Assembly (NCBI RefSeq): GCF_025449215.1
Contig: NZ_CP104900.1
Location: 2,790,001-2,854,000, forward strand
Direction: 5' to 3'
DNA from: Shewanella seohaensis
GTDB lineage: Bacteria; Pseudomonadota; Gammaproteobacteria; Enterobacterales; Shewanellaceae
DNA length: 64,000 bases
Made by a program: the position numbers and the translations under genes
Notes under the pieces: generated by a model
Database searches by the model: none
The model's input: the letters and a program-made list of their open reading frames with translations, nothing else
What the model was told of the DNA's origin: nothing
Shown: one piece after another, positions 48,177-58,466 of the stretch
How positions within the stretch are numbered: the stretch's first letter is position 1
Layout: every line of letters begins with the position of its first letter

Positions 48177-49133
48177 TTACGCTTCGTAAACGTTGACGAT
48201 ATTGATGCGTTTTGCCGCATCTAAATCGATATGGCCGCTGTTGGCGATATCCAAAAAGTCAAATGCGGGTAAATCGGCTTCGGCCACATCACCCTTCATC
48301 GGCGCGTTGGGATCGCGTTTCAACGACACAAAGTCAAACTGCTCACGGTCAACACCCTGTGAAGGGGCTGTGTTTTGCATGGCGGTGAAAATGGTTTCAA
48401 TACGGCCTGGGTAGAGTCTATCCCACTGATTAAGCATGTCTTTCACTGCTTGGCGCTTGAGGTTTTCCTGCGAGCCACAAAGGTTACAGGGAATGATAGG
48501 GAATTTTTTCAATTCCGCATATTCTTCTAAATCCTTTTCGCGGCAATAGGCGAGTGGACGAATAACCACGTTAGCGCCGTCGTCCGAGAGCAACTTAGGT
48601 GGCATGGCTTTCATCTTGCCGCCGTAGAACATGTTGAGGAACATGGTCTCAATAATATCGTCTCTGTGGTGGCCTAGTGCGATTTTGGTTGCGCCAATGC
48701 GCTGGGCAAAGCCATAGAGAGTACCGCGACGCAGGCGAGAGCACAGCGAGCAAGTGGTTTTGCCTTCAGGGATCTTTTGTTTCACAATCGAGTAAGTGTC
48801 TTTCTCGAGAATGTGATAGGGAATATTTAGGCTGTCTAAATAGGCTGGCAGTACGTGTTCAGGGAAACCCGGCTGCTTTTGATCTAAGTTAACGGCAATA
48901 ATTTCGAACTGTACGGGCGCGCGCTGCTGTAGATTAAGCAGAATATCCAGCATGGCGTAACTGTCTTTACCGCCACTTAAGCAGCACATGACTCGGTCGC
49001 CATCTTCAATCATGTTGTAATCGGCGATGGCACTACCCACTTCACGGCGCAGACGCTTCTGTAATTTATTCAGACGGGTAATTTGTTTTTTTGATAATTC
49101 TTCAGGCATTTGACTCGCCGTAACTTCAGACAT
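48177..49133 (-). CDS. ttcA: tRNA 2-thiocytidine(32) synthetase TtcA
   Basis: 318 residues from ATG 49133 ([10 protein letters not shown]), chosen for the GGAAG just upstream. It makes 2-thiocytidine at tRNA position 32 using an iron-sulphur cluster. PP-loop: [19 protein letters not shown]. Cluster Cys pairs: [15 protein letters not shown] and [47 protein letters not shown] is family-typical. Gene order etrA-uspE-ttcA on one strand matches the fnr-uspE-ttcA neighbourhood in E. coli. Confidence 0.95.
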   Translation of the reverse strand: MSEVTASQMPEELSKKQITRLNKLQKRLRREVGSAIADYNMIEDGDRVMCCLSGGKDSYAMLDILLNLQQRAPVQFEIIAVNLDQKQPGFPEHVLPAYLDSLNIPYHILEKDTYSIVKQKIPEGKTTCSLCSRLRRGTLYGFAQRIGATKIALGHHRDDIIETMFLNMFYGGKMKAMPPKLLSDDGANVVIRPLAYCREKDLEEYAELKKFPIIPCNLCGSQENLKRQAVKDMLNQWDRLYPGRIETIFTAMQNTAPSQGVDREQFDFVSLKRDPNAPMKGDVAEADLPAFDFLDIANSGHIDLDAAKRINIVNVYEA

Positions 49134-49145
49134 AGCTTCCAACAT

Positions 49146-49179
49146 AAAAAAAGCGCCCAGTAACTCAGTTTCAGGGCGC
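49146..49179 (-). terminator. Terminator of uspE
   Basis: GCGCCC / GGGCGC stem with a 15-nt loop; on the minus strand a T7 run follows. It lies after the uspE stop and just before the ttcA start. Confidence 0.72.
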
Positions 49180-49222
49180 GTATTATTCCAGCTATCGACG
49201 GCGGGGTAAAGAGCGGCGTGCG

Positions 49223-50155
49223 TTATGCCTCTTCAAGCGGCGATTTATAACCATCGGGTTTGATGGCTAATAAATCACAGTTAATGCTATCAATCACATG
49301 CTCTGCGGTATTGCCGATAAGCGCCGCCGAGAATCCAGTCCGACCGACGGTGCCTAAAATGACCAGCTCGGCATCGAGTTGCTCGGCAAGCTCAGGGATC
49401 ACATCCTCTGGTAAGCCTTCTTTCACATGGCAGTGCAGGGTATCGATACCATAGGCATTGGCAAGGTATTGCACTCGTTGCTCATGTTGCATGCGAATGG
49501 TGTCGTTATAGGTTTGTGCATCGAAATCAGGCAGTTCAATAGCAAGATTCACCGGTGTGCCGGGATAACCATTGACTAAGTGCACTTCGGCGGCAAATTT
49601 TGCGGCTAAATCCTTGGCATGTTCGATAATCTTGCCATTTAGCATCTGATGATCGGTATCTTCGGTTGCCACGTTGACGGCGCAGAGGATTTTACCCGCT
49701 TCTGGCCAATCATGATCTTTGACCATCAACACAGGCACTGGCGCTTTACGCATTAAATGCCAATCGGTTGGAGTAAAAATAACGGCCTTTAACTTGTCGT
49801 GGGCGTGGGTGCCTTTGACGATCAAATCATATTGCCCTGCAATCGCATGGTTGATGATGCTTTCAAATGGGCGATTGTGCCAAATAACTTGAGTATCAAT
49901 ATCGAGTTGCAGGTGGTTATAGGCGGTCAGTAGATCTTGGATCCACGCCAGACGCTGATCAATCACACCTTGGCGCATGGCTTCGCGCTCTTGGCTCGAT
50001 AGAATCGATGTCATTTCGTAGGAGAAGTCAAAAATAGAGAGAAACACAGTCACATGGGCGTTACTTTTACTGGCCAAGGTCACCGCTCGGGCGAGTGCAA
50101 CTTGATGCTCTGTCGTTGGGTCGACTACTACCAGTATTTTTTGATAATCCTTCAT
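49223..50155 (-). CDS. uspE: Universal stress protein UspE
   Basis: 310 residues made of two Usp domains in tandem (about residues 1-145 and 150-305). Domain 1: [24 protein letters not shown]; domain 2 ends with the ATP-loop pattern [24 protein letters not shown]. UspE-type proteins are tied to stress survival and aggregation in E. coli. An FNR-like box lies 59 bp upstream (50214-50227), and etrA itself is the next gene upstream, so control by oxygen limitation is plausible. Confidence 0.94.
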   Translation of the reverse strand: MKDYQKILVVVDPTTEHQVALARAVTLASKSNAHVTVFLSIFDFSYEMTSILSSQEREAMRQGVIDQRLAWIQDLLTAYNHLQLDIDTQVIWHNRPFESIINHAIAGQYDLIVKGTHAHDKLKAVIFTPTDWHLMRKAPVPVLMVKDHDWPEAGKILCAVNVATEDTDHQMLNGKIIEHAKDLAAKFAAEVHLVNGYPGTPVNLAIELPDFDAQTYNDTIRMQHEQRVQYLANAYGIDTLHCHVKEGLPEDVIPELAEQLDAELVILGTVGRTGFSAALIGNTAEHVIDSINCDLLAIKPDGYKSPLEEA

Positions 50156-50213
50156 AACATGTTCCTTTAGTCATAGGCTCATGTTCATCATGAGCCTTTG
50201 GCAATTATCTGTA

Positions 50214-50227
50214 TTGTTCTAGATCAA
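50214..50227 (-). promoter_or_regulatory. FNR/EtrA-like box upstream of uspE
   Basis: TTGTTCTAGATCAA, one mismatch to TTGAT-N4-ATCAA, 59 bp upstream of the uspE start. Confidence 0.6.
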
Positions 50228-50297
50228 AACTCTTTTCAAAACCAGTGCCTAGCGCATTAATTACGAATATTAAAGCACAAATCTAGGAAGGTGTGAC

Positions 50298-51050
50298 TTA
50301 TCTGGCGATCCTGGCATTACCTGCCAAGAGATTAAGTTCGTGGTGGTCAAGGATGGTGATGTACTTGCCTTTCACTTCAATCAAACCTGACTTTTGGAAA
50401 CGGCCTAACAAGCGGCTGATGGTTTCTACGGTTAAGCCAAGGTAGTTACCAATGTCACCACGGGTCATGGTTAAACGGAATTCTTTCGGAGAAAACCCAC
50501 GGTTGCCAAAGCGGTTAGCAAGATTGCTGATAAACGCGGCGAGGCGTTCTTCAGCGTTTTTCTTGCTCAGCAATAAAATCATTTCTTGATCGCTCATGAT
50601 TTCATTGCTCATTAAACGCATGATTTGTTGGCGTAACTTGGGCATGCTGCCTGAAAGCTCATCGAGAATATTGAAGGGGATTTCACATACCATGGAGGTT
50701 TCTAAGGCTTGGGCAAAACTCTGGTGGGATTGAGCGTGTATACCGTCAAAACCAATCACATCGCCCGCTAAATGGAAACCAGTGATCTGTTCATCGCCCT
50801 GTTCGGTAATCGTATAACTTTTGACTGTACCAGAGCGGATGGCGAACAGGGACTTTAATGGATCGCCTGATTTAAAAATCTGCTCACCTTTTTGAATTGG
50901 CTTTTTACGCTCAATGATATCGTCGAGCTGATCGAGCTCGTTGGCATTGAGGGTAAACGGAATACAAAGGGTACCCATACTGCAATCGTGACAATGAATT
51001 GCGCACCCACTCGCGGCGGGACGACGGTTTTTATTCTGCTCTATTGTCAT
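50298..51050 (-). CDS. etrA: Anaerobic regulator EtrA (Fnr family)
   Basis: 250 residues from ATG 51050, the length and start of E. coli Fnr. The four cluster cysteines are at 20, 23, 29 and 122, exactly as in Fnr, so the protein can bind an oxygen-labile [4Fe-4S] cluster. The cNMP-like barrel has [22 protein letters not shown] and the helix-turn-helix has [23 protein letters not shown] with the ESR-type contacts (E, S, R) for TTGAT half-sites. It lies between uspE and the cbb3 accessory genes. Candidate target boxes occur upstream of ccoN and uspE. Confidence 0.96.
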   Translation of the reverse strand: MTIEQNKNRRPAASGCAIHCHDCSMGTLCIPFTLNANELDQLDDIIERKKPIQKGEQIFKSGDPLKSLFAIRSGTVKSYTITEQGDEQITGFHLAGDVIGFDGIHAQSHQSFAQALETSMVCEIPFNILDELSGSMPKLRQQIMRLMSNEIMSDQEMILLLSKKNAEERLAAFISNLANRFGNRGFSPKEFRLTMTRGDIGNYLGLTVETISRLLGRFQKSGLIEVKGKYITILDHHELNLLAGNARIAR

Positions 51051-51105
51051 GTCGGTTCTCAAGTTAATCCACTGCAGCCATGTTAAACCAATTCACTCGC
51101 TTGGG

Positions 51106-51810
51106 CTAGTTTAGCTGCGACAGGGCGATATATAAAGTTTGTGCGCCGAAGGCAATTAAAAGTAAGCCACTCAATAATCTAACGGTTTTTTGCTGTACCC
51201 AATTGGCCAAACGTTTGGCCGCAACACCGGCACTCAGGAGCGCTGGGAGTGTCCCTAATCCAAAGGCGAACATAATCAAGGCGCCTTGGCTGGCAGAGCC
51301 TGCCGCCACCGACCAGGTTAAGGTGCTATAGACCAAGCCACAGGGTAGCCAGCCCCAAATCAGTCCAGCGGTGATGGCCTGCATGGGCGTAGTGATGGGC
51401 ACGAGGCGTTGGGCTAAGGGTTTCAGGTAGCGCCATAACACTTGGCCAAGGCGCTCAATCTGCACTATACCCACCCAGATTTTTGCAATGTAAAGCCCGG
51501 TTGCAATCATCATCACGCCAGCAATGATCCTTAGGATCAACAGGTAACTGTCGAGTTCAAATAAGTGCCCAAGCATGGCCGATGAACCGCCGACTAAGGC
51601 GCCTGCGAGGGTATAACTTACTATCCGGCCGACGTTATAGCTTAATAAGTAGGTGAGTTGATGGGCTAAGTGATTGCCCTGTTTAGGATTCGGCAGTTGG
51701 GAGGAAAAGGCGCCAACGAGGCCGCCACACATGCCAAAGCAATGAGCTGCGCCCATTAACCCCACCAGAAATGCCCCTGTGACGTTATATTCAATCACAG
51801 AGCCAATCAC
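51106..51810 (-). CDS. TauE/SafE or DsbD-like membrane protein of the cbb3 cluster
   Basis: 234 residues, about six membrane segments. The start GTG 51810 overlaps the ccoS stop (GTGA), so it is translationally coupled. GAAHCFGMCGGLVGAF near residue 21 and GLIWGWLPCGLVYSTL near 150 are typical of the family annotated as sulphite exporter TauE/SafE or DsbD transmembrane domain; the conserved Cys and Met suggest metal or thiol handling. Its place after ccoS suggests a part in copper supply to cytochrome cbb3, as inference only. Confidence 0.85.
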   Translation of the reverse strand: MIGSVIEYNVTGAFLVGLMGAAHCFGMCGGLVGAFSSQLPNPKQGNHLAHQLTYLLSYNVGRIVSYTLAGALVGGSSAMLGHLFELDSYLLILRIIAGVMMIATGLYIAKIWVGIVQIERLGQVLWRYLKPLAQRLVPITTPMQAITAGLIWGWLPCGLVYSTLTWSVAAGSASQGALIMFAFGLGTLPALLSAGVAAKRLANWVQQKTVRLLSGLLLIAFGAQTLYIALSQLN

Positions 51811-52007
51811 TGAGGCATGCCTTTATCTTGTGCCTGTGACGATGGATTGGCTTGAGTCGGTTTGTCTGCATCCTCATCGAAGAGAATCGACACGCTTTGA
51901 CGGTCTAAGTCATCGAATTGTTCGGATTTGACCGCCCAAAAGAACACGGCTACGGCGATCAACACAAAGATCATCGCGATAGGGATTAGTACATAAATGA
52001 TGCTCAT
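51807..52007 (-). CDS. ccoS: cbb3 oxidase assembly protein CcoS
   Basis: 66 residues with one membrane segment (MSIIYVLIPIAMIFVLIAVAVFFWAVK), then the family motif SEQFDDLDRQSVSILFDED. CcoS is needed for maturation of the cbb3 catalytic subunit. It follows ccoI by 20 bp and overlaps the next gene by 3-4 bp. The C-terminal tail is polar and variable. Confidence 0.95.
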   Translation of the reverse strand: MSIIYVLIPIAMIFVLIAVAVFFWAVKSEQFDDLDRQSVSILFDEDADKPTQANPSSQAQDKGMPQ

Positions 52008-52027
52008 AACCTAAGCCTATTTCATTG

Positions 52028-54439
52028 TTATAATTTAATTCGTAATAATCTCAAACTGTTACCCACAACAATCAAAGAGCTTGCCGACATACCAAGGGCG
52101 GCAATATAAGGCGCAACATGCCCAGTTACCGCCAGCGGTAAAATCAGTGCGTTATAGCCTAAGGCCCAAGCGAGGTTTTGACGAATAATTTGTGTGGTCA
52201 GTTTAGCAACCTTGACCGCTTGGGTGAAGCGAGAGAGGTGATCGCCAAGCAGAATGAGATCGGCGCTGTTTTTAGCAATCGCGCTGCCGCTCCCCATAGC
52301 CACAGATAAATCGGCGCCCGCGAGGACTGGCGCATCATTGATGCCATCGCCGAACATCGCCACCGGTGTCGATTGCTGTAGTTTGGTCACCAGGGCCAGT
52401 TTATCGGCTGGAGTCAGTCCACTGTGAACATCGCTAATCCCGAGTTCTTTCGCCAATTGATGCACATGCCCAGAGCTATCGCCACTGGCAATACTAACCT
52501 TGCAACCTTGTTGCTTCAAAATATCGACGGTTTCTTTGCTATCGACACGGATATTATCTTGGATCTCAATCGTGGCGATGACTTCAAGCTGGCCATTATG
52601 GCTGCGGGCGAGCCAAATCAGCTGGTTTGCAAGTTTGGACTCGGCGGCGGCCCCCGTAAAGCTTGAGTTACCAATGCGGTACTCGGTGCCATTAATCAAG
52701 CCTTTCACCCCAAAACCCACTTCATGGTGAACTTGCTCGGCAACAACATCGACTTGGGCAAAGCTGGCAAAGGCCGCGGCAATAGGGTGGCGTGAGCCTG
52801 ATTCTAGCGCTGCCGCAATTGCCAGTACCTGTTCTTTCTCTATATCGCTATGGCATTCAACCTTGGCAATCGATAGGGTGCCGCAGGTGAGGGTGCCGGT
52901 TTTATCAAATACCACATGTTTGATTTGTGGCAGTTTTTCAAATACGCCAGCTTTACGGGTAATAATCCCAAGGCGAGTAAGTATTGCGGTCGCACAGGTG
53001 ACGGCGGTGGGGGTGGCTAGCGCAAGCGCGCAAGGGCAAGTTGCCACTAATACCGACAAGGTGACCCAAAAGGCATCTTCGGGGGAGATTTGCAGCCACA
53101 CCAGATAGGTGATTGTCGCAATCGATAAGATAGTGCCTGAGAAATAACGCGACAGTTTATCGGCTAGCATAGCCACGGCAGGTTTAGTATTTGAGGCTAA
53201 TTCCTGCAGGCGAATAATTTCGGCAACCAATTGGTCTTGCCCAAGGGCGGTCACTTTAACCTTAATGGGTTGGTCTAGGTTAATGGTGCCAGCAAATACT
53301 TGGCTATCGACGGGCTTTTCAATCGGCATTTGCTCACCGGTGAGCATGGCTTCATTGATGCTAGTGTGGCCGTCAACGACGATTCCGTCGGCGGCGACCA
53401 TTTCGCCGGGTTTAATAAGAATAATGTCCCCGAGGCGTAATTTTTTCGCGGGGATCTCTTCTTGCCCCTGGGCCGTGACTAAATGCGCCGTTAACGGCAC
53501 TAATTTGTGGAGATTACTGGAGCTGACGGAAGCTTTTTGTCTTGCCTTCTGCTCGAAATAACGCCCCAGCAGCAGGAAGAAGGTAAACATGGAGACGGAT
53601 TCAAAATAGACTTCGCCCGTGCCGTTTACAGTCGCAAAGCAACTGGCGATATAGGCGCCGCCAATGGCAATAGAGACCGACACATCCATATTGAGTTTGC
53701 CACTGAGCAGGGTGCGAATGGCGCTGAAATAGAAGGGCTGCGCCGAGTAAAGCACCACGGGTGTGGCAAAAATCATGCTCACCCAACGGAAATAATCCCG
53801 ATATTGCACATCCAAATCGGTAAAGTAACCGGTATAGAGGGCGAGGGCGAACATCATCACTTGCATGGTAGCAAAACCCGCCAAGCCTAAGCGCAGTAAA
53901 AATTTGCGGCTATTTTGCTTGGCGGTCAGTTCTTGCTCATCCACTTGATAGGGCGCGGCTTGATAACCTATACGGCTAATTTGTCCAAGAATATCACTGA
54001 GTTTAACTTGCTGTTTATCCCAGCTGATCATCGCCCTTTGGGTGGTGGAGTTGACCATCACTTGGCTGATGCCAGGCAGTTGTTTCACTTTATGTTCGAT
54101 TAACCAAGCGCAGGCCGCACAGGTAATGCCGTCGATGGACAGCGACACAGAGTCACTCTTTTCCTCCGAGTGGACAAAGTCCTGCTGTACTTCGGGCAAA
54201 TCGTAGGCACTAAACTGATTTAATTCATCGGGTACGAGTGCCGTCTGTTTACTGCCAGGTTCGGTTCGAAACTTGTAATAGCTTAATAAGCCTGCATCCA
54301 CAATGGCTTGAGATACCGCTTGGCAGCCTGGGCAACACATGAGTTCATCGCGGTCATTAATGCGGGTGACAAACTGAGTCCCAGTGAGCACGGGCTCATT
54401 ACAGTGAAAACAACTTGGATGTGTCATAGCAATATTCAT
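52028..54439 (-). CDS. ccoI: Copper-exporting P-type ATPase CcoI/FixI
   Basis: 803 residues. It pumps copper across the inner membrane for cbb3 assembly. An N-terminal Cys cluster (CFHCNEPV, MCCPGCQAV) is followed by a heavy-metal-binding domain (GITCAACAWLIEHKV), then the ATPase core: TGE in AMLTGEQMPIEKP, the membrane metal site CPC in VATCPCALALATP, phosphorylation DKTGTLTCG, and FGDGINDAPVLAGADLSVAMG. The start may be the fifth codon (MTHPSCFHC). It lies 10 bp after ccoH and 20 bp before ccoS. Confidence 0.95.
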   Translation of the reverse strand: MNIAMTHPSCFHCNEPVLTGTQFVTRINDRDELMCCPGCQAVSQAIVDAGLLSYYKFRTEPGSKQTALVPDELNQFSAYDLPEVQQDFVHSEEKSDSVSLSIDGITCAACAWLIEHKVKQLPGISQVMVNSTTQRAMISWDKQQVKLSDILGQISRIGYQAAPYQVDEQELTAKQNSRKFLLRLGLAGFATMQVMMFALALYTGYFTDLDVQYRDYFRWVSMIFATPVVLYSAQPFYFSAIRTLLSGKLNMDVSVSIAIGGAYIASCFATVNGTGEVYFESVSMFTFFLLLGRYFEQKARQKASVSSSNLHKLVPLTAHLVTAQGQEEIPAKKLRLGDIILIKPGEMVAADGIVVDGHTSINEAMLTGEQMPIEKPVDSQVFAGTINLDQPIKVKVTALGQDQLVAEIIRLQELASNTKPAVAMLADKLSRYFSGTILSIATITYLVWLQISPEDAFWVTLSVLVATCPCALALATPTAVTCATAILTRLGIITRKAGVFEKLPQIKHVVFDKTGTLTCGTLSIAKVECHSDIEKEQVLAIAAALESGSRHPIAAAFASFAQVDVVAEQVHHEVGFGVKGLINGTEYRIGNSSFTGAAAESKLANQLIWLARSHNGQLEVIATIEIQDNIRVDSKETVDILKQQGCKVSIASGDSSGHVHQLAKELGISDVHSGLTPADKLALVTKLQQSTPVAMFGDGINDAPVLAGADLSVAMGSGSAIAKNSADLILLGDHLSRFTQAVKVAKLTTQIIRQNLAWALGYNALILPLAVTGHVAPYIAALGMSASSLIVVGNSLRLLRIKL

Positions 54440-54449
54440 TCAACCACAA

Positions 54450-54929
54450 TTAGTTCAACCACAATTGGACGTTGTCTTTGAGTTCGACACGTTGATGAAT
54501 ACGCCATTTACCGTCAAAACCTTCGAGGCGGACTTCCCAAGCACCCGTTAATACATCGGGCAGGGTAATGCGATACACATGGTTAGCATCGGCCGTTACC
54601 GTCATCTTGATGTCTTTTTCGGCAATTGTTGGGTGATAAAATTCGACTTTTAACGCGGCTTGATAGGCGGGTCCACCGTGTTGGGTGAATAGCACTTCGT
54701 GGTGATTTTGTTCGAGTTGCCATTGCATGCCAAGCTGCTTGGCATATTTGACTTTACTCAAGTCCATGTTGATGGCTTTGCCTTCTTTGTAATAATCCTC
54801 GGCGACCAGAGAGTCAGAGTTAGAGAGGGCAATTTTTAGCGTGGTAAAACTTGCGACGACGGCACACAAAGGAAGAATAATTAAAAACCAAGGCCAAAAC
54901 TGCTTATACCAGGGTTGTTGTTCGCTCAT
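54450..54929 (-). CDS. ccoH: cbb3 accessory protein CcoH/FixH
   Basis: 159 residues with one N-terminal membrane segment (FWPWFLIILPLCAVVASFTTLKIA) and a periplasmic FixH domain (DSLVAEDYYKEGKAINMDLSKVKYA; ITLPDVLTGAWEVRLEGFDGKWR). FixH/CcoH stabilises cbb3 assembly. It is first gene of ccoH-ccoI-ccoS-TauE unit. A terminator separates it from ccoP. The usual ccoG gene is absent at this place. Confidence 0.93.
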   Translation of the reverse strand: MSEQQPWYKQFWPWFLIILPLCAVVASFTTLKIALSNSDSLVAEDYYKEGKAINMDLSKVKYAKQLGMQWQLEQNHHEVLFTQHGGPAYQAALKVEFYHPTIAEKDIKMTVTADANHVYRITLPDVLTGAWEVRLEGFDGKWRIHQRVELKDNVQLWLN

Positions 54930-54990
54930 GTTAAATACCCATAATAAAAATTTGCGCCATTTTACCGTTAAAAGGTGGCTTTAGCACTTT

Positions 54991-55020
54991 AAAAAAAGGC
55001 CTCGACGTTATCGAGGCCTT
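54991..55020 (-). terminator. Terminator between ccoP and ccoH
   Basis: AAGGCCTCGA / TCGAGGCCTT stem with a CGTTA loop; on the minus strand a T run follows. It probably ends the ccoNOQP transcript. Confidence 0.82.
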
Positions 55021-55038
55021 AGCGTTACTCACATCTAA

Positions 55039-56007
55039 TTACTTGTTTGACAAGCTATAAACATAAGCTGCGATCACGTGGACTTTCTCTTCGCCGAGAA
55101 CGTCTTTCCATGCTGGCATCACACCTGCACGGCCGTGTTTGATCGTTTCTTCGATCACACCGCGGCTACCGCCATATAACCAAACATCGTCAGTTAAGTT
55201 AGGCGCGCCCATGAGTTTGTTGCCTTTTGCGTCCATACCGTGACACGCAAAACAACCTTTCATGAATGAACCTTGACCTTGAGCGGCGAGTTTCTCGTCG
55301 TGCTCACGGCCAGATAACTTAACTACGTACTCGGCCAGACCTGCAATTTCGCTATCGTCGATTGGCAAACCACCTTTTGGTGGCATCATGCCATGACGAC
55401 CGTTCATGATAGTGGTCTTGATGGTCGCTAAATCGCCACCGTATAACCAATCACTGTCGGTCAGGTTAGGGAAGCCTTTGCTACCACGTGCGTCAGAGCC
55501 ATGGCACTGCGCGCAGTTTTGTAGGAACAAACGACCGCCCACTTTCAACGCTTCTTGGTTTTTCACTAACTCTTCGAGTGGTGTAGCCAAGTAAGCCGCG
55601 AAGATTGGGCCATATTTTTCGTTAGCGTGTTTAACTTCTTGATCATACTGAACGTACATGCCTTCTTTTGCTGCCAGCTCAACCGCTGCAGCAGAATCGG
55701 CTTTAATACCTTTCTCTGTACCAATGCTCTGGTTAGAGCTGGTCCAGTTCAGTAGACCTTTGTAGTTACCTAAACCTGGGAAGAGGGCTAAGTAAACCAG
55801 GCCAAACACGATAGTGATATAGAACATATAACTCCACCATTTTGGCAGTGGGTTATTGAGTTCTTCGATACCATCGAAACTATGACCCATAGATTCGCCT
55901 TCTTTGACATCCGTGGTGTTCTTTGAACACACACGCAGCAACAGAAAACATCCTGCGATCACAATTAACGAGAGTACGCTAATCCAAATACTCCAGAAGC
56001 TACTCAT
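55039..56007 (-). CDS. ccoP: Cytochrome c oxidase cbb3 subunit III, CcoP
   Basis: 322 residues from ATG 56007, which overlaps the ccoQ stop by one base (TGATG) and has GGAGA upstream; a GTG one codon earlier is possible. Two N-terminal membrane segments (ISVLSLIVIAGCFLLL; WWSYMFYITIVFGLVYLALFPGLG) precede two class I cytochrome c domains with CAQCH and CFACH haem motifs and distal Met in MMPPKGG and VMPAWKDV. It passes electrons to CcoO/CcoN. Confidence 0.97.
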   Translation of the reverse strand: MSSFWSIWISVLSLIVIAGCFLLLRVCSKNTTDVKEGESMGHSFDGIEELNNPLPKWWSYMFYITIVFGLVYLALFPGLGNYKGLLNWTSSNQSIGTEKGIKADSAAAVELAAKEGMYVQYDQEVKHANEKYGPIFAAYLATPLEELVKNQEALKVGGRLFLQNCAQCHGSDARGSKGFPNLTDSDWLYGGDLATIKTTIMNGRHGMMPPKGGLPIDDSEIAGLAEYVVKLSGREHDEKLAAQGQGSFMKGCFACHGMDAKGNKLMGAPNLTDDVWLYGGSRGVIEETIKHGRAGVMPAWKDVLGEEKVHVIAAYVYSLSNK

Positions 56008-56183
56008 CACTTATTCTCTCCTGAGTCCTTCGATTCCTTGCTGATTTCCTCATCGGAAAACACAAGATTGGCTGCTTCATCAAAGGATTTTTGACGACGC
56101 GAGCTATATGCCCAAGCAAATATACCGACGAAGGTCAGCATCACAATGATGGTTAAAATACCTTGTAATGTGCCGTAATCCAT
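56007..56183 (-). CDS. ccoQ: cbb3 oxidase subunit IV, CcoQ
   Basis: 58 residues, too short for usual length cut-offs. Start ATG 56183 with AGGAGG upstream (tccttattt context on plus strand). One membrane segment (LQGILTIIVMLTFVGIFAWAY) is followed by RRQKSFDEAANLVF and an acidic tail, the CcoQ/FixQ pattern. It lies between ccoO and ccoP, with the stop overlapping the ccoP start. CcoQ stabilises the CcoP-CcoNO contact. Confidence 0.93.
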   Translation of the reverse strand: MDYGTLQGILTIIVMLTFVGIFAWAYSSRRQKSFDEAANLVFSDEEISKESKDSGENK

Positions 56184-56194
56184 ATATTGCCTCC

Positions 56195-56821
56195 TTATTT
56201 GAGTGCGTGACCCAAAGACTGAAGATATGCAATCAAGGCTTCCAGCTCTGTCTTACCTTCAACAGCTTTCTGAGCGCCTGCGATTTCTTCATCGGTGTAA
56301 AGATCATTACCTTTGTAACCGCCTTTATGCATGTTACGCAGAATAGTCATCTTGTCGCCGGTTAACTTGCCGTCTAACTTGTTTTCGGCAAGCCATGGGA
56401 AGCCTGGCATATTCGATTGAGGGACCACTGCACGAGGATCGATTAAGTGAACTTCATGCCATTTATCGCTGTAGCGACCGCCAACACGAGCCAAGTCTGG
56501 ACCAGTACGCTTAGAACCCCATTGGAATGGGTGATCCCAAACAGACTCACCGGCAACAGAGTAGTGACCGTAACGTTCAGTCTCTGCACGTAAAGGACGG
56601 ATCATCTGGCTGTGGCAGTTGTAGCAACCTTCACGCACATAAATGTCACGGCCTTCGAGTTGCAGGGCAGTGTAGGGTTTCAAACCTTCAACAGGCTCAG
56701 TGGTATCTTTTTGGAAAATCAACGGCGTGATTTCTACCAAGCTACCGAAGCTGATAGCGATAACAGTGAAGATCGCTAACAAACCGATGTTTTTTTCAAC
56801 TATCTCATGATTAAATTTCAT
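56195..56821 (-). CDS. ccoO: Cytochrome c oxidase cbb3 subunit II, CcoO
   Basis: 208 residues: one N-terminal membrane segment ([21 protein letters not shown]), then a monohaem cytochrome c domain with CYNCH in [16 protein letters not shown] near residue 66 and the distal Met in SNMPGFPWL. The usual CcoO length. It is 12 bp after ccoN and 11 bp before ccoQ. Confidence 0.97.
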   Translation of the reverse strand: MKFNHEIVEKNIGLLAIFTVIAISFGSLVEITPLIFQKDTTEPVEGLKPYTALQLEGRDIYVREGCYNCHSQMIRPLRAETERYGHYSVAGESVWDHPFQWGSKRTGPDLARVGGRYSDKWHEVHLIDPRAVVPQSNMPGFPWLAENKLDGKLTGDKMTILRNMHKGGYKGNDLYTDEEIAGAQKAVEGKTELEALIAYLQSLGHALK

Positions 56822-56833
56822 CGAGTTTGCTCC

Positions 56834-58270
56834 TTAAGCCGCTTTTGCTTCAGCCAGTGCTGGCAATGAATCTTTAGAGGCTTTCACAGTACGGATCACG
56901 TTGTATGCCATGATCAGCATACCGGTTAAGAAGAAACAACCGCCGAGGAAACGTACGAAGTAGAAAGGATAAGAAGCTTCCAGACTTTCAACAAAGCTAT
57001 AAGTCAAAGTACCGTCAGAGTTTACTGCACGCCACATTAGACCTTGCATAACACCCGAAATCCACATTGAAACGATGTAAAGAACGGTACCGATTGTCGC
57101 TAACCAGAAGTGAACGTTAACTAACTTGATGCTGTACATACGGCCATGACCGAACAGTACTGGGATCAAGTGGTAAAGCGAACCGATTGAAACCATAGCT
57201 ACCCAGCCTAGCGCGCCTGAGTGAACGTGACCAACAGTCCAGTCGGTGTAGTGAGATAACGCGTTCACTGTCTTAATCGCCATCATTGGACCTTCAAAGG
57301 TCGACATGCCGTAGAAAGAGAGAGAAACGATAAGGAAACGCAGTACAGGGTCAGTACGCAGTTTATGCCATGCACCAGATAAGGTCATAATACCGTTGAT
57401 CATACCACCCCAAGAAGGTGCAAATAGGATCAGCGACATCACCATACCTAAAGATTGTGTCCAGTCTGGTAGCGCAGTGTAATGTAGGTGGTGCGGACCC
57501 GCCCAGATATACAGTGCAATCAATGCCCAGAAGTGAACGATAGATAGACGATAAGAATAAACAGGACGACCAGCTTGCTTAGGCACGAAATAGTACATCA
57601 TCCCTAAGAAACCAGCTGTCAACAGGAAGCCAACGGCGTTGTGGCCATACCACCATTGCACCATGGCATCGACGGCGCCACTGTACATAGAGTATGACTT
57701 GAACAGGCTGACAGGTACTGCCATAGAGTTAACGATATGCAGCACAGCTACCGTGATGATAAAGGCACCAAAGAACCAGTTCGCTACGTAGATATGCGAT
57801 GTTGTTCGTTTGATAATAGTGCCGAAGAACACTATTGCATAGGATACCCAAACGATGGTGATGGCAATATCGATTGGCCATTCTAATTCAGCATACTCTT
57901 TACCGCTGGTGTAACCCATAGGCAGAGTGATGGCTGCTGAAAGAATAATGGCTTGCCATCCCCAGAATGTAAATGCAGCTAGCTTAGGTGCAAATAGGCG
58001 GGTTTGGCAGGTGCGTTGGACGATATAATAGGATGTTGCAAAGAGGGCTGATGTTCCGAACGCGAAGATAACCGCATTGGTATGTAATGGTCGCAAGCGA
58101 CTATACGTAAACCAAGGAGTATCAAAGTTCAGATGTGGCCAGATTAACTGGGCCGCGATCAATACACCTACTGACATACCAATAATGCCCCACAATACTG
58201 TGGTTAAGGCAAATTGGCGGACAATGGTGTAATTGTAATCAGCGCCTGTTGGCTGGGAATGGTTCATCAT
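56834..58270 (-). CDS. ccoN: Cytochrome c oxidase cbb3 subunit I, CcoN
   Basis: 478 residues from ATG 58270 ([13 protein letters not shown]), with GGAAG just upstream; the frame reaches 58312 without a ribosome site. It is the haem-copper catalytic subunit with about 12 membrane helices. Haem and CuB His: [62 protein letters not shown]. It reduces oxygen with high affinity. It starts ccoNOQP; FNR-like boxes lie upstream at 58467-58480 and 58424-58437. Confidence 0.97.
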   Translation of the reverse strand: MMNHSQPTGADYNYTIVRQFALTTVLWGIIGMSVGVLIAAQLIWPHLNFDTPWFTYSRLRPLHTNAVIFAFGTSALFATSYYIVQRTCQTRLFAPKLAAFTFWGWQAIILSAAITLPMGYTSGKEYAELEWPIDIAITIVWVSYAIVFFGTIIKRTTSHIYVANWFFGAFIITVAVLHIVNSMAVPVSLFKSYSMYSGAVDAMVQWWYGHNAVGFLLTAGFLGMMYYFVPKQAGRPVYSYRLSIVHFWALIALYIWAGPHHLHYTALPDWTQSLGMVMSLILFAPSWGGMINGIMTLSGAWHKLRTDPVLRFLIVSLSFYGMSTFEGPMMAIKTVNALSHYTDWTVGHVHSGALGWVAMVSIGSLYHLIPVLFGHGRMYSIKLVNVHFWLATIGTVLYIVSMWISGVMQGLMWRAVNSDGTLTYSFVESLEASYPFYFVRFLGGCFFLTGMLIMAYNVIRTVKASKDSLPALAEAKAA

Positions 58271-58423
58271 ATTGCTTCCACTGCTTATTACTTTTACTTT
58301 TAGTAAAGACAAGCTTTACCTGTTATATATGACACAAAATCCACTTCCCTATTAGGGTTGTGAAGCCATGTCAATGCGTTACCCTACACATTTGTGCTCA
58401 AATATGAGGTTTCGCAATGATAC

Positions 58424-58437
58424 TTGAGCCATGTCAA
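58424..58437. promoter_or_regulatory. Second, weaker FNR-like box upstream of ccoN
   Basis: TTGAGCCATGTCAA keeps TTGA-N6-TCAA but lacks the central T/A; 154 bp from the ccoN start. Confidence 0.4.
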
Positions 58438-58466
58438 AAAAGATACCAAAGAAGGGGGCTGGAAAG

